A stretch of DNA of 64,000 nt from Microbacterium sp. RURRCA19A (GTDB lineage Bacteria; Actinomycetota; Actinomycetes; Actinomycetales; Microbacteriaceae): positions 930,001 to 994,000 of the forward strand of contig NZ_FTNQ01000001.1 in the NCBI RefSeq assembly GCF_900156455.1, read 5' to 3'. A model generated the notes under the pieces. That model searched no databases, was not told the origin of the DNA, and worked only from the letters and a program-made list of their open reading frames with translations. Below, piece by piece: positions 7,991 to 16,460 of this stretch (its first letter is position 1; every line of letters begins with the position of its first letter). The position numbers were made by a program, and so were the translations under genes.

Positions 7991-9298
7991 TCAGGAACCG
8001 AGCAGCCCCGCACCGATCGACGCACCCGCCGCCGGAGCCGGGGGCACCGCCCACAGGCCCGAGCCGACGTGCTTCAGGTACTCCCCCATGGCGTCGGTCG
8101 CGAGCGCCCGCTGGAGGGTGATGTAGCGGTCGGGGCTGCGCTGGAACGACAGGAAGAACAGGCCCGCGTTCAGCCGTCCGAGATCGGTGGTGCCGTCGAC
8201 GAAGTTGTAGCCGCGACGCAGGATCCGGATGCCGTTGTTCATGTCGGGGTGCGCCAGGCGCACGTGGCTGCGCGCGTCGATGCGGGGCTTGCCCGCGGCA
8301 TCCGTCGCGGCGAAGTCCGGCGCCGAGAACTCATCGCCGCCCGAGAGCGGCGCGCCCTGCGCCTTGTCGCGCCCCACCACCCGGTCCTGCTCGGCGAGCC
8401 GGGTGCGGTCCCACGTCTCGATGAGCATCGCGATACGGCGCGCGACGAGGTACGACCCGCCCGCGAGCCACGCGGGGCCCTCGGATGCCGGGACCCACAC
8501 GTTCTCTTCCAGAGCCGCCGCGTCGTTCGCGAGGATGTTCGCGGTGCCGTCCTTGTATCCGAAGAGATTGCGGGGGGTGGACTGGTCGCTCGTGGTCTTG
8601 GAGGTGCGGCCGAACCCCAGCTGAGACCAGCGGATGCTCGCGCGCCCGAAGGCGATGCGGCTGAGGTTGCGGATCGCGTGCACGGCGACCTGCGGGTCGT
8701 CGGCGCACGCCTGGATGCAGAGATCCCCGTCGGAACGCTCCGGGTCGAGGTCGTCGCCGAGGAACGCGGGCAGCCGCTCGAGTCCGGCGGGACGCTGCGC
8801 GGCGAGACCGAAACGGTCGTCGAACAGCGAGGGACCGAACCCGAACGTGATCGTCAGGTTGCTGGCCGGGAGGCCGAGAGCCTCGCCGGTGTCGTCCGGC
8901 GGCGCCTCGGGCGAGCCGCCGACCGCACCCGTCGCGCTCACCTCGAGGCCCTGCATCATCCGCGTGGCCGCATAGGTCCAGTCCGCGAGCAGCGACGCGA
9001 GGTCGTCACGCGTGGTCCGGGCCATCATGTCGTAGGCCGCGAAGTGCAGATGCTCCTGCACCGGGGTGGTGATCCCCGCTTGATGGACGCCGGATGCCGG
9101 GGCCACGGCATCCATGGCCTGCCGCGCCTGCGTCTGGCCGTAGGCCGCACCGCCGACGAGTCCCGCACCCGCGCCGACGACGAGACTCGTGGCGCTCGCG
9201 CCGATCGCGAGGCCGATCAGGTCGCGACGGGAGACGCCGCCGGGTACGGAGCCGTCGGCCGCGCCCATGGCATCCATCTCGGTCTGCTCCTGCCCCAT
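7991..9298 (-). CDS. efeB: EfeB, Tat-exported dye-decolourising heme peroxidase (deferrochelatase)
   Basis: 435 residues. The N-terminus contains SRRDLIG (residues 23-29) followed by a long Ala/Gly/Val stretch, a twin-arginine signal, so the heme protein is exported folded. The DyP-type motif GYKDG and the segment SHVRLAHPDMNNGIRILRRGYNF, containing the proximal-His region, are both present. In the EfeUOB system it assists uptake of ferrous iron at low pH or oxidises/releases iron from heme. The ATG at 9298 lies two bases after the efeO stop, so it is the third gene of a coupled efeU-efeO-efeB operon. The family is about 420-430 residues, so it is full length. A P1 palindrome lies 58 bp downstream. 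Confidence 0.93.
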   Translation of the reverse strand: MGQEQTEMDAMGAADGSVPGGVSRRDLIGLAIGASATSLVVGAGAGLVGGAAYGQTQARQAMDAVAPASGVHQAGITTPVQEHLHFAAYDMMARTTRDDLASLLADWTYAATRMMQGLEVSATGAVGGSPEAPPDDTGEALGLPASNLTITFGFGPSLFDDRFGLAAQRPAGLERLPAFLGDDLDPERSDGDLCIQACADDPQVAVHAIRNLSRIAFGRASIRWSQLGFGRTSKTTSDQSTPRNLFGYKDGTANILANDAAALEENVWVPASEGPAWLAGGSYLVARRIAMLIETWDRTRLAEQDRVVGRDKAQGAPLSGGDEFSAPDFAATDAAGKPRIDARSHVRLAHPDMNNGIRILRRGYNFVDGTTDLGRLNAGLFFLSFQRSPDRYITLQRALATDAMGEYLKHVGSGLWAVPPAPAAGASIGAGLLGS

Positions 9299-9300
9299 CG

Positions 9301-10530
9301 TCACTCCAGGACGGTCACGGTGAGCTGCGAGAGCGGCTCGGCGAGGGCGTTGATGAGGTCGGTCAGCTGGCGCTTGTCCTCGTCCGTGAGCTGCGTGTAC
9401 GGCGCGAAGCCCGCGTCCGCCGAGCCGTAGGCCGCCAGCGCAGCCTCGAGATCGGCGTACCCGGTGTCGATCCGCGTGACGAGGGACGCACCCTTGTCCC
9501 CCTTGGACTCGGCGAAATCGCGCACGAGCGAGAAGGCCATCTTCGAGCCCTCGACGTTCGCGGCGAAGTCGTACAGATCGGTGTGCGACCACCAGTCCTC
9601 TTCACCGCTGATCTTTCCGGTGGCGACCTCGTCGAGGAGCGCGATGGCACCGTTGGAGATCCCGGCGACGCCCTGGTCGGTGAGCGCCTGCTCGAACGCG
9701 TCGGAGTGGACGTAGTCGTACAGCTCCTGCGTGTCCTTGATCAGGGTCTGGCCGTACGTCGCACGCTCGGCGGGCGTCGACGGCGCCCAGTCCTTCCACG
9801 CGGGGGTCTCGCCGTCGGCGTTGAGCGCGTCCTGCGCGGGGACCCACAGGTCCTTCTCGATCCGGTGGAAACCGGTCCACGTCAGGCCCTCGGCCACCGC
9901 GTCGACCTCGCGGTAGTCGATGCGCGGATCGAGATCGCCGAGCGCCTCGGCGATCGGTTCGATGCGCTCGTAGAACGCGCGGACACGCGGGTACTGCTGC
10001 TGCGCCGCTGCGTCATCGCCGGACTCGTATACCGCGGCGAAAGCCTGCACGGCGGGCAGAAGCTGACCGACCTGATCCTTGACGAACGCGGCGTACAGGT
10101 CGATCGCCTGCTGCTTCTGTTCGGCATCCGCGCCGTCGACGGCGACCGCGTCGCCGGTGACCGTGAACGCGGCCTTGCCCACTCCGTCGCCCACCATGCC
10201 GGGCTTGCACAGCGTGAAGTAGTCGCCCGGCTGCGCCGTCACGGTCAGGCTCCGCGAGGCGCCGGGGGCGACGTTCTCGACCTCACCGACGATGCGCAGA
10301 CCGTCGGAGGCGAGCAGATAGAACTCGGTGGTCTGATCGCCCTTGTTCACCACGTCGAACGCGAGCGTGCCGCTCGTCGCGGTCGCCGCGGAGACGTCGC
10401 AGCCGTCGGCCGTCGACGTGACGGTGAGGGCACCGGTGGCGGCGGCGTCGGTCTTGGCGACGCAACCGGAGAGGACGAGGACGGCCGCGCCGGCCGCGGC
10501 CGTGGCCGCGAGGAGGCGAGTCGGGTTCAT
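9301..10530 (-). CDS. efeO: EfeO, iron-binding lipoprotein with cupredoxin-like and M75 domains
   Basis: 409 residues. It begins with a lipoprotein signal peptide whose lipobox LSGC places the acylated Cys at residue 23. Residues about 30-125 form the cupredoxin-like EfeO domain; the remainder is the M75 imelysin-type domain with the metal motif GFHRIEKDLW (HxxE). EfeO binds ferric or ferrous iron outside the membrane and hands it to EfeU. The ATG at 10530 overlaps the efeU stop codon (ATGA), indicating translational coupling. It belongs to the two-domain form typical of EfeUOB rather than the short EfeM type. Confidence 0.93.
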   Translation of the reverse strand: MNPTRLLAATAAAGAAVLVLSGCVAKTDAAATGALTVTSTADGCDVSAATATSGTLAFDVVNKGDQTTEFYLLASDGLRIVGEVENVAPGASRSLTVTAQPGDYFTLCKPGMVGDGVGKAAFTVTGDAVAVDGADAEQKQQAIDLYAAFVKDQVGQLLPAVQAFAAVYESGDDAAAQQQYPRVRAFYERIEPIAEALGDLDPRIDYREVDAVAEGLTWTGFHRIEKDLWVPAQDALNADGETPAWKDWAPSTPAERATYGQTLIKDTQELYDYVHSDAFEQALTDQGVAGISNGAIALLDEVATGKISGEEDWWSHTDLYDFAANVEGSKMAFSLVRDFAESKGDKGASLVTRIDTGYADLEAALAAYGSADAGFAPYTQLTDEDKRQLTDLINALAEPLSQLTVTVLE

Positions 10531-11516
10531 GATGCTCCGTTCGGATGGGCGGCGGATGCCACGGCGGGCGCGGCATCCGGAGTCGGGGTCGCGGCGGGCG
10601 CGGGTGCACCGGCGGGCGGAACCGCGGTGGGGCGGCGGCCCGCCCGGACACCGCGGACGAACAGGGGGACGACGACGGCGACGTAGACGACCCACGCGAT
10701 GACCTGCAGCCAGGTCATCTGGGGCATGAATCCGACCGTCGCCTGCAGCAGCACCGCGAGGGTGCTGTCGGGCGCGAGGGCGCCGGAGACGTCGAACGCC
10801 CAGCCGAAGGGGAAGCCCACCCAGCCGACGGCGACGGCACCGGTGGACGGATCGATCGGGGCGCCGGCGCCGAAGGGGCCGGGAAGCGCACCCGCCTCCT
10901 GCAGATCGTGGAACGCGTACGCGAGCACCCCCGCCGCGACGATGATGAGGAACCCGCCGGTCCAGGTGAAGAAGCGTCCGAGGTTCAGGCGCAGCATGCC
11001 GCGCGCGATCAGCCATCCGAGCACGGCGGCGGTCACAAGTCCCACGAGCGCCCCGATCAGGGCGACGGGCTTGTCGCCGAAGCCCTGCACCATCGACCAC
11101 AGCAGCAGGGTCGTCTCCACGCCTTCGCGAGCCACCGAGACGAAGCCGATGGCGACGAGCGCCCAGACCCCGCCGCGGAGCGCCCGGTCGATTCCGCCCT
11201 CGAGACCCGCCTTGAGTGAACGGCCGGCCTTCTGCATCCAGAAGATCATCCAGGTGACCATCGCCACGGCCAGCAGCGAGAGCCCGCCACCGATCAGCTC
11301 CTGCGCCTCGAACGTCAGCGCGTAGGCGCCGAAAGTGAACACGGCACCGATCGCGACCGCCAGGGCGATGGCGAGCCCCACGCCGACCCAGAGGCGCGGC
11401 AGGGCGTCACGGCGTCCGAGCTTGGTGAGGTAGGCGACGAGGATGCCGACGACGAGCGCAGCCTCCAGCCCCTCACGCAGTCCGATGAGGAACGGAGCGA
11501 AGAAGGACGCGAGCAC
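10527..11516 (-). CDS. efeU: EfeU, Ftr1-family ferrous iron permease
   Basis: 329 residues with seven predicted membrane helices. Two REXXE iron-translocation motifs are visible: REGLE at residues 14-18 in helix 1 and REGVE about residue 130 in helix 4, the hallmark of Ftr1/EfeU. It carries iron across the membrane, working with EfeO and EfeB encoded downstream. The C-terminal 45 residues are a Pro/Ala-rich tail. The GTG at 11516 is the only start that keeps the first helix intact; its Shine-Dalgarno sequence is weak. A DtxR/IdeR-like iron box sits about 50 bp upstream at the probable promoter. Confidence 0.92.
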   Translation of the reverse strand: MLASFFAPFLIGLREGLEAALVVGILVAYLTKLGRRDALPRLWVGVGLAIALAVAIGAVFTFGAYALTFEAQELIGGGLSLLAVAMVTWMIFWMQKAGRSLKAGLEGGIDRALRGGVWALVAIGFVSVAREGVETTLLLWSMVQGFGDKPVALIGALVGLVTAAVLGWLIARGMLRLNLGRFFTWTGGFLIIVAAGVLAYAFHDLQEAGALPGPFGAGAPIDPSTGAVAVGWVGFPFGWAFDVSGALAPDSTLAVLLQATVGFMPQMTWLQVIAWVVYVAVVVPLFVRGVRAGRRPTAVPPAGAPAPAATPTPDAAPAVASAAHPNGAS

Positions 11517-11862
11517 GGGCGGACACCGACTTTCGGGATTCGGGGAGGACCGCGGCGGTGCGGGTAGGTAAGGGCAGCCTCACCTGACTCAGACACATTA
11601 CGCAATACGGCGGCCTTCTCGCACCCCACCAGGCGGCGGGACACCCCCGCCGATCGGCGGGGTTCGCGGCATCCAACACCCCCCCGGGGTTACGGCGTCA
11701 CATTTTCTTCGACGCGTGAAACAGCCGCCTGACCGGGTGAATCCGCCGCGATTCAGACGCCGCGACCGCCTCGCACCGCATCCGCACACCGACACCGCCC
11801 ACACGCCGGTAACCGTCGGCAACATTCGCCGTCGCGCCGCAGACCCGACTTAGCCTCTGTTC
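11517..11862. other. Divergent intergenic region efeU / 2OG oxygenase
   Basis: 346 bp without a credible gene. It holds the efeU promoter with the iron box (11565-11600), an 18 bp perfect palindrome CCCCGCCGATCGGCGGGG at 11645-11662, and about 200 bp of leader before the oxygenase gene in which I see no clear motif. Confidence 0.6.
11565..11600 (-). promoter_or_regulatory. efeUOB promoter with DtxR/IdeR-like iron box
   Basis: On the minus strand AGGTGAGGCTGCCCTTACCT (11566-11585) matches the actinobacterial iron-box pattern AGGTNAGGCTNNCCT. It starts about 10 bases after a TAATGT hexamer (11595-11600) that fits a -10 element. The box would therefore cover the transcription start, as expected for Fe2+-dependent repression of an iron uptake operon. 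Confidence 0.6.
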
Positions 11863-12879
11863 ATGTCCGAGCTGAACCTCCCGATCCTCGACCTCTCGCT
11901 CCTCGACCAGGGGCCGGAGTCCGCCGCCCGATTCCGCGACGAACTGCGCACCGCCACCCGAGATGTGGGCTTCTTCTACCTCACCGGCACCGGGATCAGC
12001 CCCGACCTGGAGGCTCGCCTCCTCCGCGCGGCGAAAGACTTCTTCGCCCTGCCGGAGGCGGACAAACTGGCGATCGAGAACGTCACGAGCCCCCACTTCC
12101 GCGGGTACACGCGGGTCGGTGGCGAGCTGACGCAGGGTCGCGTCGACTGGCGCGAGCAGATCGACATCGGACCCGAGCGCGAGGCCATCACTGACCCCGA
12201 CGGCCCCGGCTACAACCGGCTCGTCGGACCCAACCTGTGGCCGGCGGCCCAGCCCGAGCTCAAGGACGTCGTGGGCGAGTGGCACGACCACCTCACCGGC
12301 ATCGCGCGCAAGCTCCTGCGCGCGTGGGCGCTCTCCCTCGGCGCCGAGGAGGAGTACTTCGACCGCCACTTCGGCGACCCGCAGACGCTCATCAAGATCG
12401 TGCGGTACCCCGGCAAGGACGACCCGACGCCCCAACAGGGCGTGGGCGCCCATAAGGACTCCGGAGTCCTCACTCTGCTGTGGGTCGAGCCGGGCAAGGG
12501 CGGGCTGCAGGTGCTCCGCGACGGCGAGTGGGTCGACGCGCCGCCGGTTCCCGGCGCCTTCGTCGTGAACATCGGCGAGCTGCTCGAGTACGCCACCCAG
12601 GGGTATCTCACGGCGACGAACCACCGCGTCATCTCGCCGAGGTTCCCCGACGAGCGCATCTCGGTGCCGTTCTTCTTCAACCCCGCACTCGATGCGGTGC
12701 TCCCGATCATCGACCTGCCCGCGGAGTTCGCGGCCGAAGCCCGCGGCGTCTCCCAGGACCCCACGAACCCGATCCACGCCACGTACGGCGAGAACGCCCT
12801 CAAGTCGCGCCTGCGCGCCCATCCCGACGTCGCCGAGCGCTGGCATCCCGATCTGGTCGCCGCCCGCGCGGCATCCTGA
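11863..12879 (+). CDS. Isopenicillin N synthase-family 2-oxoglutarate/Fe(II) oxygenase
   Basis: 338 residues. The N-terminal DIOX_N domain begins LPILDLSLLD. The C-terminal double-stranded beta-helix carries the iron facial triad: HKD in GVGAHKDSGVLTLLW (near residue 195) and the distal His in TNHRVISPRFPDERISVPFF, which also holds the Arg-x-Ser co-substrate motif. Members oxidise small molecules using O2 and usually 2-oxoglutarate; the substrate is unknown here. Standalone gene with no biosynthetic neighbours, so a role in antibiotic synthesis is not supported. It is followed by a repeat-rich intergenic region. Confidence 0.85.
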   Translation: MSELNLPILDLSLLDQGPESAARFRDELRTATRDVGFFYLTGTGISPDLEARLLRAAKDFFALPEADKLAIENVTSPHFRGYTRVGGELTQGRVDWREQIDIGPEREAITDPDGPGYNRLVGPNLWPAAQPELKDVVGEWHDHLTGIARKLLRAWALSLGAEEEYFDRHFGDPQTLIKIVRYPGKDDPTPQQGVGAHKDSGVLTLLWVEPGKGGLQVLRDGEWVDAPPVPGAFVVNIGELLEYATQGYLTATNHRVISPRFPDERISVPFFFNPALDAVLPIIDLPAEFAAEARGVSQDPTNPIHATYGENALKSRLRAHPDVAERWHPDLVAARAAS

Positions 12880-12928
12880 CCGGCGCGTCCACCGCACCCG
12901 CCACCGCTGCGGCCCCTCACCCTCGGTC

Positions 12929-12963
12929 GCAGCACGCAGCACGCAGCACGCAGCACGCAGCAC
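12929..12963. repeat. Tandem heptamer array (GCAGCAC) x5
   Basis: Five perfect consecutive copies of GCAGCAC, ending two bases before P1 copy 2. A length-variable simple repeat outside any gene. Confidence 0.95.
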
Positions 12964-12964
12964 G

Positions 12965-13031
12965 CGATAAACGCTATCCACGACGAGAAACGCGCCGACG
13001 TCTTGTTTCTCGCCGTGGATCGCGTTTATCG
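12965..13031. repeat. Palindromic repeat family P1, copy 2 (67 bp)
   Basis: Outer stem CGATAAACGC/GCGTTTATCG is perfect. Inner stem is CGAGAAACG with the complementary half GTTTCTCG. Nearly identical to copy 3, and both copies are followed by GTGGATGCCAC. Confidence 0.95.
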
Positions 13032-13173
13032 GTGGATGCCACACCCCCACGCCACATCCCGCGCGACGTGGCGCCCTGCGTCGCACCCGGCGCCACGTCC
13101 CGCGCGCCACGCCCTGCGCGCCCCCGCGCCGCACCCCGCCCCCGGTCCGGTCACCCCAATGCCGCTACCTCCG

Positions 13174-13240
13174 CGATAAACGCTATCCACGGCGAGAAAC
13201 GCGCCGACGTCTTGTTTCTCGCCGCGGATCGCGTTTATCG
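13174..13240. repeat. Palindromic repeat family P1, copy 3 (67 bp)
   Basis: Differs from copy 2 at only a couple of positions and has the same right flank GTGGATGCCAC, which suggests a local duplication. The inner stem GGCGAGAAAC/GTTTCTCGCC is perfect here. Confidence 0.95.
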
Positions 13241-13360
13241 GTGGATGCCACGACGCGGCGTCGCAACGCCACGCCCCCACGCCGCACCCCCGGCGCCGCA
13301 ACGCCACGCCCCCACGCCACGTGGCGCCCAGCGCCACGCCCGGCGCGGTAGCGCCAACGC
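13241..13360. repeat. Low-complexity CGCCACGCCC-type repeats
   Basis: Degenerate repetition of CGCCACGCCCCCACGCC-like units. Similar units also fill 13040-13140 between the two P1 copies. Not coding. Confidence 0.7.
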
Positions 13361-13373
13361 CGCGGGGAATGAC

Positions 13374-13404
13374 GAAGGCCGCCCCACACCGTGGGGCGGC
13401 CTTC
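13374..13404 (-). terminator. rpsO terminator
   Basis: Perfect inverted repeat GAAGGCCGCCCCAC ... GTGGGGCGGCCTTC with a 3-base loop, 35 bp beyond the rpsO stop codon. It could act in both directions. Confidence 0.8.
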
Positions 13405-13438
13405 CAAGAATGTTTTGCGCGATTGAACGCTGGTGCGA

Positions 13439-13708
13439 TTAGCGACGCAGACCGAGACGCTCGATGAGCGAGCGGTAACGGTTGATGTCGACATCCTGCA
13501 GGTAACCCAGCAGGCGACGGCGCTGACCGACGAGCAGGAAGAGTCCACGGCGCGAGTGGTGGTCGTGCTTGTGGATCTTGAGGTGCTCGGTGAGGTCCTT
13601 GATGCGCTGCGTCATCATCGCGACCTGCACCTCGGGGGATCCGGTGTCACCGGGGTGCGTCGCGTACTCTTCGATGATCGCCTTCTTGACGTCTGCTTCC
13701 AGTGCCAT
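13439..13708 (-). CDS. rpsO: 30S ribosomal protein S15
   Basis: 89 residues, the normal length for S15. The signature region [26 protein letters not shown] is intact, as is the C-terminal [24 protein letters not shown]. It binds 16S rRNA and organises the platform of the small subunit. The ATG at 13708 has GGAAGGGG about 8 bases upstream. It is followed by a strong hairpin, so it is probably transcribed alone; pnp, its common neighbour, is not adjacent in this window. Confidence 0.97.
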   Translation of the reverse strand: MALEADVKKAIIEEYATHPGDTGSPEVQVAMMTQRIKDLTEHLKIHKHDHHSRRGLFLLVGQRRRLLGYLQDVDINRYRSLIERLGLRR

Positions 13709-13872
13709 AGGTGATCCCCTTCCTCTTCGTTGCGCGGCGCCCGACGCCTGATGCGTGGGCTCTCTTTATCCGCGGCCGATCGAACGGCAACCGCATGAGT
13801 CTACCAGCATCCGGATGCCGCCACCCACCCGCCCACGAACCCCGGCGAGCGCCCGTGCCGTAGCCTCGTCGG

Positions 13873-14094
13873 GTGCAGATCACCGTCCGCGTGAAGCCCG
13901 GCAGCCGGCGCGGCCCCCTCGTCGAGGACGGACCCGACGGCCTCGTCGTCCACGTGCGCGAACGCGCCGCCGACGGCGCGGCGAACGCGGGCGTCGTCCG
14001 GGCGCTGGCCGACCATTTCGGCGTCGCCCCGCGCGACGTCGAGATCGTGCGCGGCCACACCGCCCGCGTCAAGCGCGTCGAGGTCGGGGAGTGA
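13873..14094 (+). CDS. DUF167/YggU family protein
   Basis: 73 residues starting MQITVRVKPGSR, with the family core ERAADGAANAGVVRALADHFGVAPRDVEIVRGHTARVKRVEV (here split by eye into DGAAN and RGHTARVK motifs). DUF167 proteins are small conserved alpha/beta proteins of unknown function. The GTG start at 13873 is the only one that keeps the first beta strand. Its stop overlaps the GTG of the MFS gene (GTGA), so the two are coupled. Confidence 0.85.
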   Translation: MQITVRVKPGSRRGPLVEDGPDGLVVHVRERAADGAANAGVVRALADHFGVAPRDVEIVRGHTARVKRVEVGE

Positions 14095-15392
14095 GCCGGG
14101 GCAGCGCGCTGATCGACCTGCGCCCCCTCACCACCTCTCCTGCGTTCGCCCGCCTGTGGATCGGGTCGACGCTCTCGGGCATGGGCGGTCAGCTCACCGT
14201 CGTCGCGGTCATGCTGCACGTGTTCGAGCTGACGCAGAGCACGTTCGCGGTGTCGATGATCGCCGTCGCGGGCCTGGTCCCGATGGTCCTCGCGGGGCTC
14301 TACGGCGGCATGCTCGCGGATGCCTTCGACCGCCGCACCGTCGCGCTGATCGCCGCCTCCGTGACGTTCGTGTCCACCGCGCTGCTCGCGGCCCTGGCCT
14401 GGACGGGGATGGAGAACGTGGCATCCCTCTTCGTCCTGAGCGTCGTCAACTCGGCCGCGAATTCGATCGTCATGGCCACCCGCTCGGCGATCACCCCGCG
14501 TCTCCTCCCCCGCGATCTCCTGCCCGCCGCGGCCGCGCTGCAGGGAGTCACGGTCGGGATCATGGTGATGGCCGGACCCGCGCTCGCGGGCGTCCTCGTC
14601 GCATTCGCGGGCTACGCGTGGACCTACTCGCTCGACGTGCTGCTCATGACGTCGCTGTTCCTGGGCCTCTGGTCGCTGCCGCGCCTGCAACCAGAGGGCG
14701 AGATCGTCCGACCCGGGCTGGAATCGTTCCGCGACGGTGTGCGCTTCCTCCGCCGCGCGCCGAACATCCGCCTGCAGTATCTGCTGGACATCACCGCGAT
14801 GACGTTCGGCCAGCCGATCGCCCTGTTCCCCGCGATCGGTGCCGTGCTGCTCGGCGGCGGCGCGATCACGACCGGCATCCTCACCGCCGCCATCGCGGCC
14901 GGGGCGTTCCTGTCGAGCCTGTTCTCGGGCCCCGTCGGCCGTGTCCGGCGGCAGGGGCTCGGGATCGAGCGGGCGATCCAGGTCTACGGCCTGTCGATCG
15001 GGGCGTTCGGCGTCATCCTGCTGGCCGCCACGCTCGGGTGGATGCGCCCGGCGGACACCGGCGAGGACTCCGGCGCGGTCGTGCTGATCGTGATGGCGGC
15101 GATCGTCCTGGCGGTCTCCGGCGCCTCCGACAACGTCAGTGCGATCTACCGCTCGACGATGATGCAGGCGGCGGTTCCGGATGCCATGCGCGGGCGCCTC
15201 CAGGGCATCTTCATCGTCGTGGTGGCCGGCGGCCCCCGCGTCGGCGCGCTCTACGCCGGGACGCTCGCGACCCTCACGGCGCTGTGGGTGCCGCCGCTGT
15301 TCGGCGGCATCCTGATCCTGGCCCTCGTCGGTGTGCTCGTGCGCTTCTCGCCACGGTTCCGCGACTACGACGCCCTGAACCCGGTGCCCTAG
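14091..15392 (+). CDS. MFS transporter, EntS/YbdA-like exporter family
   Basis: 433 residues with about 12 membrane helices. The N-terminal half begins PAFARLWIGSTLSGMGGQL and carries the loop 2-3 motif GGMLADAFDRRTVALI. Late in the protein, VSAIYRSTMMQAAVPDAMRGRLQG is characteristic of the enterobactin-exporter-like MFS_3 group. It may export siderophores or drugs, but no siderophore genes are nearby. GTG start at 14091, confirmed by the 4 bp overlap with the DUF167 gene and continuity of the first helix. Confidence 0.85.
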   Translation: MSRGSALIDLRPLTTSPAFARLWIGSTLSGMGGQLTVVAVMLHVFELTQSTFAVSMIAVAGLVPMVLAGLYGGMLADAFDRRTVALIAASVTFVSTALLAALAWTGMENVASLFVLSVVNSAANSIVMATRSAITPRLLPRDLLPAAAALQGVTVGIMVMAGPALAGVLVAFAGYAWTYSLDVLLMTSLFLGLWSLPRLQPEGEIVRPGLESFRDGVRFLRRAPNIRLQYLLDITAMTFGQPIALFPAIGAVLLGGGAITTGILTAAIAAGAFLSSLFSGPVGRVRRQGLGIERAIQVYGLSIGAFGVILLAATLGWMRPADTGEDSGAVVLIVMAAIVLAVSGASDNVSAIYRSTMMQAAVPDAMRGRLQGIFIVVVAGGPRVGALYAGTLATLTALWVPPLFGGILILALVGVLVRFSPRFRDYDALNPVP

Positions 15393-15469
15393 CGTCAACC
15401 AGCGGCGGATTACGGACGTCTCACCCGCCGACCCGCGCGCGTGTCCGACCTCCGGCCTAGGGTCGGGAT

Positions 15470-16387
15470 GTGGCATCCACTTCCTCCCCCTCCCCCGTCT
15501 CGGTCACGGTGCAGTTCGTCCTGACCGGCACCGTGTGGGGGTCGAGCTTCCTCTTCATCGCGGTCGCCCTCACCGGTATGACACCCGCGCAGGTCGCCGG
15601 CGGGCGGCTCCTGTTCGGCGCGCTCGCTCTGGCGGCCGTGGTCGCCGTGCGACGGGAACGGCTCCCGCGGAGCCCCCGGATCTGGGCGCACCTGTGCGTC
15701 CTCGGCGTGACGTTCTGCGTGGTCCCGTTCCTGCTGTTCGCCTGGGCGGAGCAGCACGTGTCGTCGGGGCTGGCGAGCATCTTCAACGCCACGACCCCGA
15801 TCATGACGGCGATCATGGCGTGGGCCGTGTTCCGCGTCGAGCGACTGCGCGCGGGACAGCTGATCGGCATCGCGGTCGGCATCGCCGGGGTCGTCGTCAT
15901 CATCGCCCCGGGCGCCCTCACCGACGTCGGGGGCAGCACCGTCGCGCAACTCGCGCTCCTCGGCGCGACCGCGTGCTACGGCTTCAGCCTCGCGTACATG
16001 CGCAGTTTCCTGGGGGACGCAGGACTCTCGGGCATCGCGTTCGCCTTCGGGTACATCGGCCCGGCGGCGCTGCTCATGCTGCTGCTGTCGCCGCTGATCC
16101 TCGCGGAGCCCATGAACCCGACCCCCGCCGTCGTCGCGAGCATCGTCGCACTCGGCGTGCTCGGCACGGGGCTGGCGTACGTGTGGAACCAGAACACGCT
16201 GCGCGCGTGGGGACCCACGCGCGCCTCGACCGTGACCTACATCACCCCGGTCGTCGGCGTCGCTCTGGGCATCGCCGTGCTCGGCGAGAAGATCACGTGG
16301 AACGAGCCCGCCGGCGCGGTCGTCGTCTTCCTCGGCATCCTTCTCGTGCAGGAGCGGGTGCGTCTCGGGCGCCGCATCCGCGCCTGA
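15470..16387 (+). CDS. EamA/DMT-family permease
   Basis: 305 residues with ten hydrophobic segments arranged as two EamA repeats: TVWGSSFLFIAVALTGMTPAQVAGGRLLF-type helix 1-2 in the first repeat and the second starting around LLGATACYGFSLAYM. The conserved end ITPVVGVALGIAVLGEKITWNEPAGAVVVFLGI-type region (TPVV and LGE motifs) is intact. Exports amino acids or other metabolites; substrate unknown. GTG start at 15470. Followed by a strong bidirectional hairpin. Confidence 0.85.
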   Translation: MASTSSPSPVSVTVQFVLTGTVWGSSFLFIAVALTGMTPAQVAGGRLLFGALALAAVVAVRRERLPRSPRIWAHLCVLGVTFCVVPFLLFAWAEQHVSSGLASIFNATTPIMTAIMAWAVFRVERLRAGQLIGIAVGIAGVVVIIAPGALTDVGGSTVAQLALLGATACYGFSLAYMRSFLGDAGLSGIAFAFGYIGPAALLMLLLSPLILAEPMNPTPAVVASIVALGVLGTGLAYVWNQNTLRAWGPTRASTVTYITPVVGVALGIAVLGEKITWNEPAGAVVVFLGILLVQERVRLGRRIRA

Positions 16388-16398
16388 TCCTCCGACCC

Positions 16399-16448
16399 GC
16401 AACGACGGAGGTCCCGGATGCCGTGGCATCCGGGACCTCCGTCGTTGC
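16399..16448. terminator. Bidirectional terminator with 24 bp perfect arms
   Basis: Arms start GCAACGACGGAGGTCCCGG and end with the exact reverse complement; only GT separates them. It lies between the convergent EamA and YceI genes and should terminate both. Confidence 0.85.
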
Positions 16449-16460
16449 AGAGTCGGTCGA

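Larger units (their letters stand above)
12880..13438. other. Repeat-rich intergenic region between the 2OG oxygenase gene and rpsO
   Basis: 559 bp without a credible gene. In order it contains a heptamer tandem array, P1 palindrome copy 2, a CGCCACGCCC-rich low-complexity stretch, P1 copy 3, a second similar low-complexity stretch, and the rpsO terminator. Open frames crossing it are Arg/Ala/His-rich translations of the repeats and look non-coding. Confidence 0.8.

Noticed and set aside
6323..9430. Very long plus-strand open frame across the LLM and efeB genes
   Set aside because: Translation is Arg/Val/Gly-rich without motifs and is exactly antisense to genes with clear families; a GC-composition shadow.
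12965..13240. CRISPR-like array suggested by two near-identical repeats
   Set aside because: Only two copies with a 140-bp low-complexity interval, no regular spacers and no cas genes; the same element is dispersed singly elsewhere.
12480..13442. Possible coding region over the repeat-rich interval downstream of the 2OG oxygenase
   Set aside because: The translation is of tandem repeats and palindromes, Arg/His/Ala-rich, with no plausible start and no motif.
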